NCBI GenBank assembly: GCA_013398615.1
Contig: VZSR01001479.1
Location: 17,818,717 to 17,882,716, forward strand
Origin: Brachypodius melanocephalos
Taxonomy: Eukaryota > Chordata > Aves > Passeriformes > Pycnonotidae
DNA length: 64,000 bases
Direction of reading: 5' to 3'
Under the pieces are notes generated by a model. The model was not told where the DNA came from. It searched no databases and saw nothing but the letters and a program-made list of their open reading frames with translations. The position numbers were made by a program, and so were the translations under genes. This document shows, one piece after another, positions 39,101-51,574 of this stretch (its first letter is position 1; every line of letters starts with the position of its first letter).

Positions 39101-40479
39101 GTGCCCCCTGGAGATGGGACACTGCATGCCCGCCTCTGGGGCAGTGCATGCACCACCTTCATCTGTGGTGACGATAGAGGTGTCGGTAGTGTCACAGAGC
39201 TGTTGGGTCTTGCTGGGATCAGGCTGTGGGAGGACACTGGTGTGCTGGAGCCCTTCCCAGTGTAGCTCTGTTCAGGGCAGCAGGGATGCTGAGTGGCCCA
39301 TGGTTGTTGGTGGACATGTGTCTGTGGCACTGCAGATGCTGGGTGTTGCAGATTTTTGGGCCTGGCTGTGCTTAGCAACTCCATGGACCTTTGGAGGAGG
39401 CAGATGCTCTGTAGTAAGTGTCTGTGGAAAAGTGCTTGCTTAAAACCTGGAGAAGGTCAGTTGTGATTGTGCTGAAGCCCCTATAAATCAGTTCTCCCTC
39501 TTTTACATTCAAGCTAACAGCTGGTTTGTGGTCAGGAAGCTTTTCTCATTTTAGAAGGAGAGCTTCTGGTTATCCCCACACTGTAATATTTTAATTAAGA
39601 GTTTATTGCAAGTGAAACATGTCTATCAGAGACAGTGGAGATTTAAGTCCTCTGTCATTGCATGAAATAAGGAAAAACCCAAACAGCACCAATACAACTT
39701 TCTCCTTGCTGTGGCTCAACCATGCCCAAATCATGAGGTTCCCATAAATTTTTACAAGTGCTAAAGAAGTGCAAAAGGTACAGTAGTCTCTCTTTGCTGA
39801 GGAGGTGAACACACATCAGTGTTCCCATTCTCACACTACTGGCAGAGAAGTTGACATGGATAGATGTGACTCACCTCCCAACATCAGGGAATTGTTGCCA
39901 GAGATAAAAATAGGATCCAGAGTCCCTGTAGCTAGTGTGTGATGTGTTGTATTGATATATTTGGGAGAGGCCCTCCAAAACCCCTTCAGGTCTGTGGGGA
40001 AAGCCAGTGTAGATCTCTCCATCTAAACACGGTGTCCTTGATAACCCTGCCAAATGCTGACACAAAGAAATGACTGCTTGGGAACTTACCTGGCTGCTCA
40101 GGGGATGAATTTACTGCTGTATAAGAGGACCAGTCATTCTGATTAGATCTGAGGATTGAATCCAAGCTGTGATACAGCTGCTGGCGTTGCACTTCTCACA
40201 TGAGAGGGCAGAGCTTGGTAGCTCCTCCAAGAGTGCACAGTGTGGGATAAGCACTTGCTAAAGGTTACCCCTACCTCGTAAGTGGGAGGGAGGTAGGATG
40301 TGGCCCCAGCCCAGTCAGAAGGGAATGTCAGACGACTTGCTTTGGATGTGATAGATCCTGGCTTCAATCCCTTGGAAATCATAGGTGCCTGTCCTGTCAG
40401 AGGTGGTCAGGGTGGCCGTGCTGGGTGAGGCAGCTGTTCCCTGATGCCATCCCTGTCTGTTGCTCTCTCGGGTCTCCAG

Positions 40480-40749
40480 TCCCCCCCGTGGTGGAGCCAG
40501 CCTTCCAGGACGTGCGGCAGGGCATGGGGCACAGCGTCACCCTGCGCTGCACCATGCTCAAGGGCAGCCCCATGAAGGTGGCCACCTCCGTCTGGCGCTT
40601 CAACGGGAGCCTCCTGGCGCAGCCCCTGGTGGAGCAGCAGGACTACTCGGAGCTCAAGGTGGACAGCGTCAGCCGGGAGACCAGCGGGAGCTACGAGTGC
40701 AGCATTTCCAATGACGTGGGGGTCTCTGCCTGCCTCTTCCAGGTGTCTG
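40480..40749 (+). CDS. MDGA1: MDGA1 exon: Ig domain 6
   Basis: This 270-nt exon is phase 1 in and out. AG is at 40478-40479 and the strong donor GTAAGT at 40750. It begins Phe-Pro-Pro (Phe completed across the junction), VVEPAFQDVRQ, and ends VSACLFQVS. The Ig cysteines are in TLRCTM and YECSIS, and the core Trp is in SVWRFNGS, which also holds a sequon (NGS). The base composition is much richer in G and C than the surrounding introns and most other exons here. Relative to the mammalian protein as I remember it, the loop after SLLAQP is several residues shorter. It is the most diverged Ig domain in the window but clearly functional in frame and splice sites. Confidence 0.94.
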
Positions 40750-43700
40750 GTAAGTCACAGAATGCACAGCAGAGCGAGCTGTTGGATGGGGTCATGGGAA
40801 GCTTGCTCCTCATAAACTTGTGCCAGTACAGTGCCTCTGTGTCTTCTTCTGTGCCCAGCATTCTGTTCAGGAGGAATGATTTTCCATAAACCAGCAGGAA
40901 GATCTGTCTCTATCGTTCAGGCAAATGGACCTGGAGCAGCTAAGTGCTAGCCACTGTTACATTTTAGCAGTGTTTGACCACTTACAGGACTTAGACTCAA
41001 GGCTGCCATTAGCTTTCAAGCTTAGACAACCTGTATATTGGTAAGTATTGACAAAGGGGAAGTGAAAAGCTCCGTACACCCCTCCAACAGGTTCCAAATT
41101 ATCTGATTTCCTCTTTAAAAGCAAACAAAGAAACAAAAACTATATGATGTGTTCCTGTGCCTTCCCTATGACTCCTGTCTGCGTCTCACAGTGCTTTCTA
41201 GAAAAAACATGAGCTGGGAATGGACATTAGTGCACAGTGGATTTGCTGCTCACAGTTTTCTTTGAATCCATCATCCACTTTAACAGGGCTTCTCTCCAGC
41301 CCCTGCAATTGGAGAGAGGGATGGCAGACTTATGGCATCTAAAGCTGCACATCTGACCTGGCCTCTCCAGCTGATCATTAAATCTGCTTTTCCCATGACC
41401 CCAGAACTGACTTGGGCACAGTTTTCTAGAAAAGCTCTCCCATGAAGTTGCCTTAATAAGCAATAAATTCAGTCCAAATACTCGGGTTTGAGTCCAGGGC
41501 CAATTTATAATACTTTTCAAGCCTGGGTTGAAAAAATGAGAATGAATAACATCCAGAGAGGCCTGTTGTGGAAGCAGGTCTTTCCTAGGGTTTGGGTATG
41601 CTGTAACTCTAGGATGTTTGCAGAAATGGGGGAACCCAAACTACTTCTACTCTTTGGGTCCCTTTTCAGGACCTTGCTCTCACCCTTTTGAGACTTCCTG
41701 GCATTTGTCTGGCAGCGAATTTTGCTTGAGAGCTTTGGCCCTCTCTACCCTCTCTACCCTTTTCATATGCTTGTAACTCTCACATCACTAAGTGCTAGCA
41801 AACCTCTATGAGCCATGACAGAAAACTGCGTCCCTGTCAAGCCTGGGAATGCTCCCAGGAATTTCTTGCTGGTGGCAGCAGCGAGTACATATTGGCACCC
41901 AGTGTGCCATGCTGTGCCTGAGATAAGATCCCCTCAGCAGAAAGTAGGATTCATGCCTAGAGAGCACTGATCAGGAAAGCAGCAACCCTTTATTTTTCCT
42001 GCATCCCTTCTCCTTTTCCAAAACATTGATATCTGATGGTAGCTGTTCAACTCCAGACATCTCTGTCTGTGTCCTGGACAGTTACAAATTAATTAGACCT
42101 TCTGAGCCTGTAGCGCAACCTGAAAAATACTCCAGTGACTAGACTGCTCTGCTTGGACTCAGGATTGCTGGAGTTTTAATTCCCATCAGCCACAGCCTTC
42201 ATATTTGAGCAGAGAAAATGGCATGGTCTCTTTTTGTTTCTGTTTCTTCTCTGTGGAAGAAAAATTACTATAAACCTTTCTATATGTCAGAGAGTGGCTC
42301 ATTTTTGACTGTGGGGTGTTCAGGTGCACTGCAAATACAGTATGTGTATATGATGGGATTATTTCTTCTATGGATGAGTGATGAACTTTCCAAGATATTT
42401 TGGAAGGATAGTGAAACATCCAACCCATTCTTCTTGAGGAAGTTACCAGGGCAGCCCATACTGTTCATCATCTTCTCCTTCAACTAGCCACAAGCACAGA
42501 AGAGCCTGAAAGAGAGACGTGGATAATCTTCAGCTCTCCTCATCAGCAGTAAGCAAAAGCCAAAACTTTCCAGCAGTAGTAAAAGCTTCCAGAAGGAAGT
42601 TCTGAAAGTATTTTGACATGCAGCATTTCTATCAAAAAGCGCTTTTTTTTCTAGCTTCTATTTCCATCTTGGAGTCAATTAATAACGAATTAATATCATG
42701 CAAGATGATGATTATCATCAGTCCTGATTTTATTTCGGAATCCATTATAAAGCTTGACTTCCACAGTCAATACAAGTTGAATAAGCAGCAGTTAGTCTCT
42801 GAGGTGGTTCTGAACATCTTGCTTGCGCAAAAAATCAAGTCAATAAAAATAATAAGAGAAAAAGGACTTGGAAATAAATATCAATATTGTACATCTGAGT
42901 TCATAAAAAATAAACAGTGAGTCCTGTCGAGCCTAATTATAACCACGCAGAATGGCAGGGCCTGTGATTCAAGTGGAAAGGTACAGCAGACATCCTGGGG
43001 AGATGGTGTTTATTCCTGTTCTGCTCTCCGGCATCCCTTGCTGTCCAGGCATCTTTCTGGTCTCTGCTGGTTCAGACTGGGCCTGAACCCAGACACCTGA
43101 GCTTTCATTCAGCTCCAACTCCTGCCTGGCTCAGCACAGAACCTGCCAAAAATTGAAGTTCACTGGGTGAAAGGATTGTAATTTCAAATAGGGCAGAACC
43201 AGTTGTGGGTAAGACCTCGAGTTGCCTGTGCTCCCTGTGCATCAGTCCTCCAGCTGCTGGGCTGCATGGCAGGAGCCTTCAAATTCTGTTTGGTAGCGAT
43301 TCAAGACAGAAACTTCTGGGAAAATGGTGGGAAGTCCCTTCTTCCCTGAACTGCCCATTTTCTCTCTGGTACGTCTTTCCTTCTGTGTTTCCCTTCTCCT
43401 GCTACACTTTGTTTTTAAGGAGAGATGTGGGTTTAAAAAAGACATCTCCGCCCCTGCCAAAGCTCCTGCTGCTTTTTACCCGGGCTGAGGTCAGTGTCCT
43501 CTTTGCTGCTGAGTTGACTGTTGTGTTACAAAGAGGCTGGAGCACTGTGTTGCCAAGGCAGGGGAGATGCAGAAGGAGCAAGGTCTCCTTTTTAATGCCA
43601 TGGTCTCTGTGTGATAAATAACACTTTTCCTATGACCTACTGGCCAAATGATCTTTCCTCAGGGTTTGTTAGCAGGAGTCTCTGTAAAGCAGCAGATGAA

Positions 43701-44062
43701 ATGGGAGAAATGCCAGTTTAAAGCTGTTACTTCAATCTAAACTACAAAGCAAGAAAGAAAATATTAGAGCTGGTTCCAGCTGGAGAACTGAAGTTGTTCC
43801 CGCCTTCTCAGGTGCTGGTCATGTCCCACTGGTGTTGCAGGGCTGCTAATCCTCCCAACAGTTTAGGCTGTGAAAGCAGGAGTGATTCAGAGAAAACAGT
43901 GGCACGTTAGCACAACACTAAAGGTATCCCTGTGTTAGAGGCAGGTCGATATGCTGGGTGGGTGGAGCTCTTCCACTCTCACCGCATCTCTTTGTAATTT
44001 TTGTTCCCCTTGGTCCCACTCTTTTACTTTCCTCCTTCTTTTTTCTTTTTTTTCCCCTCCAG
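40750..44062 (+). other. MDGA1: MDGA1 intron between Ig6 and FNIII (phase 1)
   Basis: This is a 3313-nt intron. It holds a two-copy CTCTCTACC micro-duplication at 41741-41758 and, at about 42600-42960, an AT-rich interval with clustered homeodomain-type TAAT words and a 13-bp palindrome (42707-42719). The acceptor is preceded by a long pyrimidine tract (44023-44060). No other exon is seen. Confidence 0.8.
42600..42960. promoter_or_regulatory. Candidate AT-rich regulatory element
   Basis: Several homeodomain-type sites cluster here: AATTAATAACGAATTAATA around 42678-42696 and TAATTA near 42934, plus the palindrome GATGAT-T-ATCATC at 42707-42719. The frame 42618-42920 is open for 100 codons only because the region is AT-rich and lacks recognisable protein features. 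Enhancer function is inferred from composition alone, and no conservation data are available to me. Confidence 0.25.
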
Positions 44063-44214
44063 CAAAAGCTTATAGCCCAGAGTTTTACTATGACACTCCC
44101 AACCCCACCTTGAGCCAGAAGCAATCCAAGAATTACTCTTACGTCTTGCAGTGGACGCAGAAGGAGCCGGATGCTGTGGACCCCATCCTCAAGTACCGCC
44201 TGGAAGTGCGGCAG
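44063..44214 (+). CDS. MDGA1: MDGA1 exon: first half of FNIII domain
   Basis: This 152-nt exon has AG at 44061-44062 and the donor GTAAGC at 44215. It completes an Ala codon and reads AKAYSPEFYYDTPNP, then NYSYVLQWTQKEPDAVDP, and ends YRLEVRQ in phase 0. The Trp of the FNIII B strand is in LQWTQ, and the Tyr of the C strand is in KYRLEVRQ. One sequon (NYS) is present. A 16.8-kb intron separates it from the second half of the same domain. The FNIII domain is the link between the Ig array and the MAM domain in this family. Confidence 0.95.
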
Positions 44215-45086
44215 GTAAGCTCTTCTCTCCCGGAGCCCCAGCGTATGGCCTTGCAGGAGGCAATTGCGTCGACATTTCCTTGCTGATTAAGAGCTGAAAG
44301 TGATGAAATTGGCAGACTCTGGTGGTCTTGCACCTTCCCCACTGAATGGAAGAGACGGGCCAAGTGCACAGCTCAGTGTTCATTTTTACCTCTGGGGCTG
44401 GGTACAGTCAAGGTCTTTTAAAGCCCTGCCGCCCCTATTGGGCTGTTCATGCTCAGTGCTTTGAATGGAGTTTTAGTGGGAACAATGCCTTATAGTCATT
44501 AGTTGGTGGTGTAGATTTTGTAGACCAAAGATTCAAATGAATGTAATTCCATCCTCCTCAGTTGTATGGAAAAAAGGGGATAACCTGAAGAGCTCTCTAG
44601 GCAGGAGCTGCAGGAAAAAGTCAATGGCTGTTTGTGTTGCAGAAGGGCTTTCATCCTGTCACACTAACTAAGCTATTTGGACTGTATGAACTCTGCAGGG
44701 GAAGAGAAGTGGGTTTCAAGGTTTCTGAGTTTGAAGGGAAATCATACTGGGGGTTGGGGGCTGGGAGAGAGAACTGAGTGAAATCTGAAGACATCACTGG
44801 TTGGAGAAGGTTAGAGAAAAGAGTTGGATGTTTTTATTTAAAGAGCACATTATCTTAGCAGGATTGCCAGGTGCTTTCACCCACACCCAGCAAAGTGCCC
44901 ACATTCAACATTTTTGAAAAACGGGGACACGTAAAATTGGTGGTTTGTGCCATTCAGTGGTGACTGGGAAGTAAATGCATTTTGCAAGGAAAATTTTGTT
45001 TACTGTAGATAGAAAACAAAATAATTAAAAAGATTCAAGGATCTCTTTCCTCTAGTTCTGCACAGTAGGCTCCAGGTTTATGTCTC

Positions 45087-45180
45087 CATTTGATTGTGAG
45101 CTCTCTGGGGTGGGACAGACTTTGTTTGTTACTCACACTGCATGGAGCACGTTGTCAGTACTTAATAATAATACAGGACC
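45087..45180 (+). repeat. Ancient CR1/L3-like 3' end remnant
   Basis: GATTGTGAGCTCTCTGGGG, then a G/A-rich 'GGGACAGAC' and, after about 50 bases, AATAATAATACAGGACC resemble the common 3' end of old CR1/L3-type repeats in reptiles and birds (TTGTGAGCTCT-CTGGGGCAGGGAC and an AATAAT tail). It is diverged, so family and ends are uncertain. Confidence 0.4.
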
Positions 45181-48100
45181 CGGGGGAGCCTCTAATAATG
45201 AAGGCAGTATGTCATAGTAGATCTTCCCTCCGAGCCAAGTTTTGCTATTGTCAGCACTGCAACTCAGCGAACAAATTTGTCGGTTTTATCCTTCTCCAGT
45301 AAGTTGAGGGTTCTTTCCTTTTTGCACAGTGTGTAAAAGCAATCATTTTGGATTAGATTGAATTCTCTTAGAATCTGGTTCTGTCCTTCATTGAGCTTCT
45401 ACTAAAAGGGATCAAGAAAAGGGAAAATCACTTTTCTGCTTCAAGCTATGACATGAAGGGAGCTGAGTGCCATGCAAATCTAAACACACACAACCGGTTT
45501 GGTTCATACCCCACTGGCTGCTGCTGTTAATGTTTTCCAGCATCACAGCATAGTTGTGACTATTGAGTGCTGTGTTTCAGAGCAGCATGATACCTAGGCC
45601 CTGCTGTAGCCCAGTCATATGTATGGGAAGGCTCTTAGAAATGGCTACAGGTGTCATCATGGTGGCCTGGCACTGAAAAAGGAAAGGCAGAGAGAGGAGA
45701 AGAGAGGGAAGCTTTGTTCCCACTTCCATCAAGCACAACAAGGAAATGCTTTGTTGTGATACTGCTTTAAAAAATGAACCCTGTCCTGGATGAAACTAAG
45801 ACACATTGGAAAAGGTTTTCATGGTATTGCCTCCTGGCTTCTCTCCAGTGAAAACACTTGCATTTCATGGTGAAGTCTCCAGCTCCATGAGCCATACTGA
45901 GGTCTTACGGAGTCCTTTTCGTTTCCTTGTCCCGGAGGATCACATCCCCTCTCACATCCAGCCTGCTGCTTCCCTCTTTTCATGTGCTGCCTTCCCGATG
46001 CTTTCACTGTGATGTCTCACTTGCCTCCAAGCAGCCTTGTGACACCTTCTGACCTTTCTCTCCTTCCCTTTTGCTCCATCACCCTCTCCCATGTCCTGCA
46101 GATTTTGTTGCTTTTTTGCACCTTCTTCTCTGTGCTGAGACGCCTGGGCTAAACTGTGCATCCTCCTGTTCCATTGCTGGACTGCAAAACACAGTGACCT
46201 TAGTGAATATAACTGGAAAGCTCGAAAGCCTGGAAGTGGTACTGACTGTAGAGCTCTTAAGAAAGGGGATTTGTCTGCCTGAGTGTGGAGCTGCTGTTTG
46301 CCTGTGCACACTCCTCACGGGATGCACTGGCTTTCTAGGCACTAGCTGTGGTGGCACTAAAATCCTCCCAGAGAACTCGGATTGAAGTGAAACATTCTCC
46401 TTAGGTGAAACGGGCCTTACACACGGCCAGACACGCTGATTTATTGCCAGCATCAAGCTGGTGAAAGCTTACCCAGCCAGCCCACCTTCTCCCCCAGTCC
46501 TGGGAGCTCTGCAGCCTCAGTGATCATGGCAGGGGCTCTTCAGCGCCTTATGAATGAATGTGGCAGCCTGCAGTCTTGGGTTGGTGAGGGGTTGTCAGGG
46601 GAAAGAGGGGATGGGAAGAGGAGAATTAACTCTTGCTGAGCCGAAATCCAAAAGGCAACCGGCTGGGATGCCCACTGGTTGCAATTTAGTTTGCTGGTTT
46701 TCATTTCATGCTCCCTGGTTTGCTCGAGGAGCTCTTGGCATATGTAATGTGAAGATCCCCAAGTAGCAGGATGCTTTGCAAGGCACCTGGGAACATTTGA
46801 ATTAAATTTGCTTGCTGCAGCTGTTGAAAATGGGGCTGGGTGAGAGTCAGAGTGCTGCTTATTAATTGGCTGGTGCCATGCCTCCTCCAATTCTTCCTGT
46901 TCAGCAGCTTCCTAAGGCATTACTGGGGGGATTGCAAGCAGTCTGGGGGAATTTGGTTTCCTAAGCAATGTGTGGGGGCTCCCAGCAAGATGGGCAGATG
47001 CACCTCCACCAGAGCTGATTGTTCCCAGTGCTGCGGAGCAGGCTGAGCGGCACAACAGACGCACCAGTTCCAGTAGAATAAGAATTAACTTTTGATTAAA
47101 ACCCTATAAGCAACTTGACAGCTTGGAGCCACTGACCCAGGAAAACACATATGATAGCAACTTGGAGCAAGCTTCTTGTGAAGCCTCTACTCTGTGTCTC
47201 TGCAAAGAGGCTGTAGTGTCCTGGATGGTATTGTTCAGGTGGGCTTAGGCAGTGGCATCGCTGAGCGACAATTCAGAGGGGAAAACGTGCCAAGTGAGGA
47301 ACAGCAGGGGCCTCACAGCCCTCTGTCCTGACAGCTTGGGAGGTTTTTCCTTTCTTGCTGCAAGGCAGCTGATCCAAGTGCCAACCACCTTACTTCACCT
47401 TAGCCGGTGACCTCAGTGAGGTCAGAGCCTTGGGTGGTTTGGTTGTGGGCAGATGCCATGAGGATTTTGGGCTATTTGCTTGGTCAACTTTTTTTTTTTT
47501 TTCCATGTATTATTGCAGCATAGAAAAGGCACTAAAATACTGCATTCCAACTGAAAATTATTTTCATTGCTTGGGGATTCAAAGCAGCCTCCCCAAACCA
47601 GATCTTTGCTTAAAAAATGAAAAGCCTTTTAAGTTGCTTGTTTCTCTCTGTGTGTTTTATACCCCTCCCAGGGCTCTGCTCTAACATTAAAGAGAAATGA
47701 AAAGCCATCTAATACTGCAAGCAGGTTGCATCATGGAGGAAAGATCTAAGTTGGGCTGGTGGTTATGGGGGATAGGGGCAGAATAACTGTGCGCTTAATG
47801 AGCTGGAACCCGTCCGTGACCTGAGGCTGTAAGAGAAAGAGGAACGAGAAGCTCTTGGTGCAGTAGGAAAGTTTAATCTTCATTGTTCCCCTCAAGGCGA
47901 CCTGAGGCTGCTGTCTCCCCTGTACATTCTCATGCACAGGCTCGGGCCAGAACTGGGCCAGCTTTACATATTCCTGGCTTTCCCCTCCTCAGAGCAGGCT
48001 GAGTCTACCTGCCAGACAGACCCCTGAAATTTGCACTGAGTCAGGCCCCAGACCCATTTGCTTAATTAGCTCCCTGGGCTGTCACTTCAGATTAATTCCG

Positions 48101-51025
48101 TGTCCCTAACCTTCTCCAACCATTCCGTCTTTGATGAGACTGGCCCTGCGCAATGCCTGAGTAATTGTGTGGTCTCTCTTTGTTTGTACTTTCATCCTGT
48201 CCGTGTTGGATAAACATTCCCCGCTGTCTACAAAACTCATCTGGGCTTGGGGGCCGGCTGCCACTTGCCTCCTCAGGCAGCCAGAGCAGCATTAATGAGA
48301 GCTGCGGCGGTGGGGAGCCTGCATCCCGTGTGGGGAGGTGACACAGAGCTGTCGGGACAGACAAAGGACAGGGGCGTTAGCAGGAATTTAATGACTGTGA
48401 TTAGAGTGGAAGGTTGACTCTGCTGATGGCCATCCCAACACAGCAGGAGAGGTTTTATGCCAAGGCCCGCGGACTGTGGATATGTATCACTTCATTTCTG
48501 CCTCTGAGTTGTTCTTTTTCTCTCCTCTGAGCCCACTTTGGCGGTGTCTGTCTATTGCTGCGTGTCTTCGGCTTCATCAGCTCCCGGAGCTGGCCACCCC
48601 TCGAGGGAAGGGAGATCTCTCCCTCTATGCACTGGGCAGGGGTGGTGCTACGGGAGAAGGAGGACCAAGGAGCAGAGCACCCACCCACACCATCCCCTAA
48701 ATGTTTGCTTGAGAACGCCCTCGGGTCCCAGATTAGAAAGGTGACTGCAGAAAGGTGATATACGCGAGGAGGTGGTGCCTCTTGCAGCAGCCCAGCCGCT
48801 TATCCCGGGAGGTGAACACGTTTCCTTTTCCTCTGCACGTGCAGCCATGGCTTCAGGCAAAGATTCTCGGCAAATGAGCAGCTGGCGCCTTGGGGATTGC
48901 CTGGGGGCTGCGCCTTGGAGCGGGGGTGGGACACACCAAAGCCTTGGTGAGGAGGCTGCTCTGCACAAGGCAGAGTTCAGGGTAACAAAACTCGCTTTAC
49001 AAAGGCTCTGACATTTTGCTGGCTCCACAGCACAGTGCTGCCATTGCCGAGGCAGCCACTGCGGACCAGGTTGGGTCCATAGCCCTCATCCCAAGGCTCT
49101 CTGGTGCACCGTGACCCCACTGCCTCCATCCTGTGCATTGCCACAATAGTATTGCAGCGGAGTTTTCAGCTGGGGGATGCTGCAAGAGCTGAGGGAGGTG
49201 ATACCTGGTTTGGGACTTTAATAGAAAGCAGTCAGAGCTATCTTAGTTTTCATACTAGTAAATTGAAATCTTAAAGAAGAGTTGCAGCTTGTGAGCCAGG
49301 GAGGTACCCATCCTGCTCTGGATAAAATGTACTTTGTGGTGCACTGGTCTGGTGTTACCTGGAAAAAGGGAATGTGGTGCCACATCCACCAAAAAATCCT
49401 CCAGCTGACAGGGTGCTTAACTGGACAGGCCAGTTTGATGTCCATGGTAGGACACGGACAGGACACATGGAACAGGGATGTGTGAGTCCCTTTACCTAAA
49501 GCATCACAGTCCCAGCTGGCTGCAACCAGGGAGTGTGGCTTTTCCTGAAGCAGCCCACGGTGGCCTTGGCTGCATGTGAGATGCTGTGCAGACCGAGATA
49601 CTCATGGGGTATGACAAACCACATCCCTTTACTGTTCATCATTGCACTTGATATGGGCTCTGCTGGTCCTCTCTCACTGGTGTTAGGACTGGGGACTCCA
49701 GTAAGTTGGCTTCACAGTGTTTGCCCATCACTGAATCTCAAAGCAGACCTTCTGTTGCAGGATACACAACTCCATCTACCTGCAGAACCATCCTCTGTAG
49801 TGGAAAAAGATCGTTTCTTAGTTCTAACTATCCTATCTCCCTACTGATTCTTTTTCTTTTTTTTTTTTAATTTCAACTTTTGTTCAGGCAGTGAGAATAG
49901 GCAGATTGTATCTGTGCTCTCAAGACAATTGCATTCAGTTGTGCTAGTGGCCTACGTGATGCTGGGCAGGATTCATCCCTTAGGAAGAGGTGGGAAAGGA
50001 TGCAGAAATAAGCCAGTGCCAATGGGAGGTGTGCTTGGTGGATGGTTTGAACAGCCATCATGGTGCAAAGCCGGAGAAAGCAAGAGAGGGGAGAGGAGGC
50101 ACTGCCTTTGTAGGCTGCAAGAGGAGAAGGGGTTTGGGACTGAGCTGGCTGATCAATAACAAATGGTGGAGAAGCAGTCCTTGAAGCTTACTAAGATTTC
50201 TGTGTAAGACCTAGAGGTGAAGCAGTGACTTTGCCATGGGCATGTGGGAGTGAAGACAGCAGGATCTAACCTCAGCTGTGCTCTCTGCTGCCTGGAAGTG
50301 GGACACACCATCAGTCACTGCAGCTGATAGCACATTGAGCCGTCTCTCTTTTCATCCCTAGCAATCTGTCACAGAAGACGCTGCTAGAACAAGGTCTTCT
50401 TCACCTCTGCCGTAAGGGACGATCCCAGGATAGCTGAATGTTTGGTGGGGGTGGAAACAAGGAGCTTTTTCCATGTTTCATGTTTGTACTCTCTGTTGGC
50501 TAAGTCAACAACAGCAGAGCCTCCACCAGCACAAGGGAGAGAGCTTTCCCCTGGCCATTACTCAGTGCAGGTGGAGGTGTCTGCCTGGCCATGGCTGTTG
50601 TTGGCTCTGTCAGCCAGAAGATCAGAGTGTTTTCTGCAAGAGTGGCCAGGGAAGCTTGTCACAGGCCTGGCCAGCACTGAGGGGTCAGGTGTAATTTCAG
50701 TGGAAATGACTGGTGGCCATGGGATAAGGCTTCCCCCTCCTGTAGTCTACAGATTCCTATGCCACTATTAGGACTTCTTCCCTTTGCCTGTGAGAGCTTA
50801 GCAAATGATGCTTAACTTCTGAATTAGTTTGATTAATTCTGTCTTTTTGCATTCACAAATTACTATTCAATATGATACATGGTTTTCCTGGGCTGATTTT
50901 CCCTAGTCCACAGATCATTTGTAACCAGTTAGGTGGGAAAATCAGTAATATGAGCAGTGGCAGATTAGTTGTGCTTCAGTCCTAAAGTATCATTTCTCTT
51001 CTGTGATTATCCAAAGTAAGTAAAG

Positions 51026-51574
51026 TGTAGTTGGTTGACCTTGGCTGGATGCCAGTTGCCCACCAAACTGCTCTATCATTCTCCCTTCCTCAGCAGGACA
51101 GGAGGAGAGAAAATAAGACTGGAAAAAACCACGTAGGTCAAGATAAAGTCAGTTTAGTAACCAATAGCTAAAGCCATGTGCAGAATCAAAGGAAAACAAA
51201 CAATTCATTCTCTACTTCCCATCAACAAGCAATGTCCAGCCACTTTGTGGGAAGCAGGTCTTAAGTACGTGTAGCAGTTGCTCTGGAAGACAAATGTCGG
51301 TCATACTTTCATATCCCATTGACCAATTTGAATCATATGGATATGAGTCCATATCCTCATACTGGATATGAGTCCCCTCCCAAGATCTTGCCCACCCCTA
51401 TCCTACTGGTGAGGGGAGTGTTGGAGGGATACCACTGGTGCTGTGGGAACTCTGCTTAGCGGTAGCCAAAACGCTGGCATGTTATCAAGTTCTTTCTAGC
51501 TACCCACACAAAGCACAGTGTTGTGAGGGCTCTTGCTGGGAAGGTTACCTCTGTCTCAGCCAGATCTAAAGTGT
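51026..51574 (-). mobile_element. Endogenous retroviral LTR, antisense, probably solo
   Basis: The plus strand carries a chain of segments that I recognise as the reverse complement of a common avian LTR. These are TTGGCTGGATGCCAG near the start, AGGTCAAGATAAAGTCAGTT at 51137, TTCTTTCTAGCTACCCACAC at 51490 and CTCAGCCAGATC near the end. No retroviral coding sequence lies on either side. A 10-base direct repeat, TAAAGTGTAG, is found at 51021-51030 and 51567-51576, overlapping both ends as expected for a preserved insertion boundary. The element shares its general plan with the LTR at 24.3-24.9 kb and likewise opposes MDGA1. Confidence 0.75.

Larger units (their letters stand above)
16409..40479 (+). 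other. MDGA1: Large MDGA1 intron between Ig5 and Ig6 (phase 1)
   Basis: This intron spans 24,071 nt including a 100-N gap. Recognisable contents are: the CpG-dense patch 18641-18840; a MIR-like SINE head at 19341-19390; an A16 run at 22749-22764; an antisense LTR at about 24322-24861 with A19 at its edge; an antisense CR1 fragment at 26283-26858 containing the gap; a diverged tandem duplication at 26883-27125; and a short TG repeat near 34224. In 27200-40470 I see no exon, RNA gene or young repeat, only scattered diverged MIR/L2-like words (for example near 34862-34892). Confidence 0.8.

Noticed and set aside
40350..40385. B-box-like GGCTTCAATCCC suggesting a tRNA or SINE
   Set aside because: No A box, acceptor stem or cloverleaf can be formed around it.
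42618..42920. 100-codon frame in AT-rich DNA
   Set aside because: The translation is Ile/Lys/Asn-rich with no domain, and the AT-rich composition together with the regulatory-like words is a better explanation.
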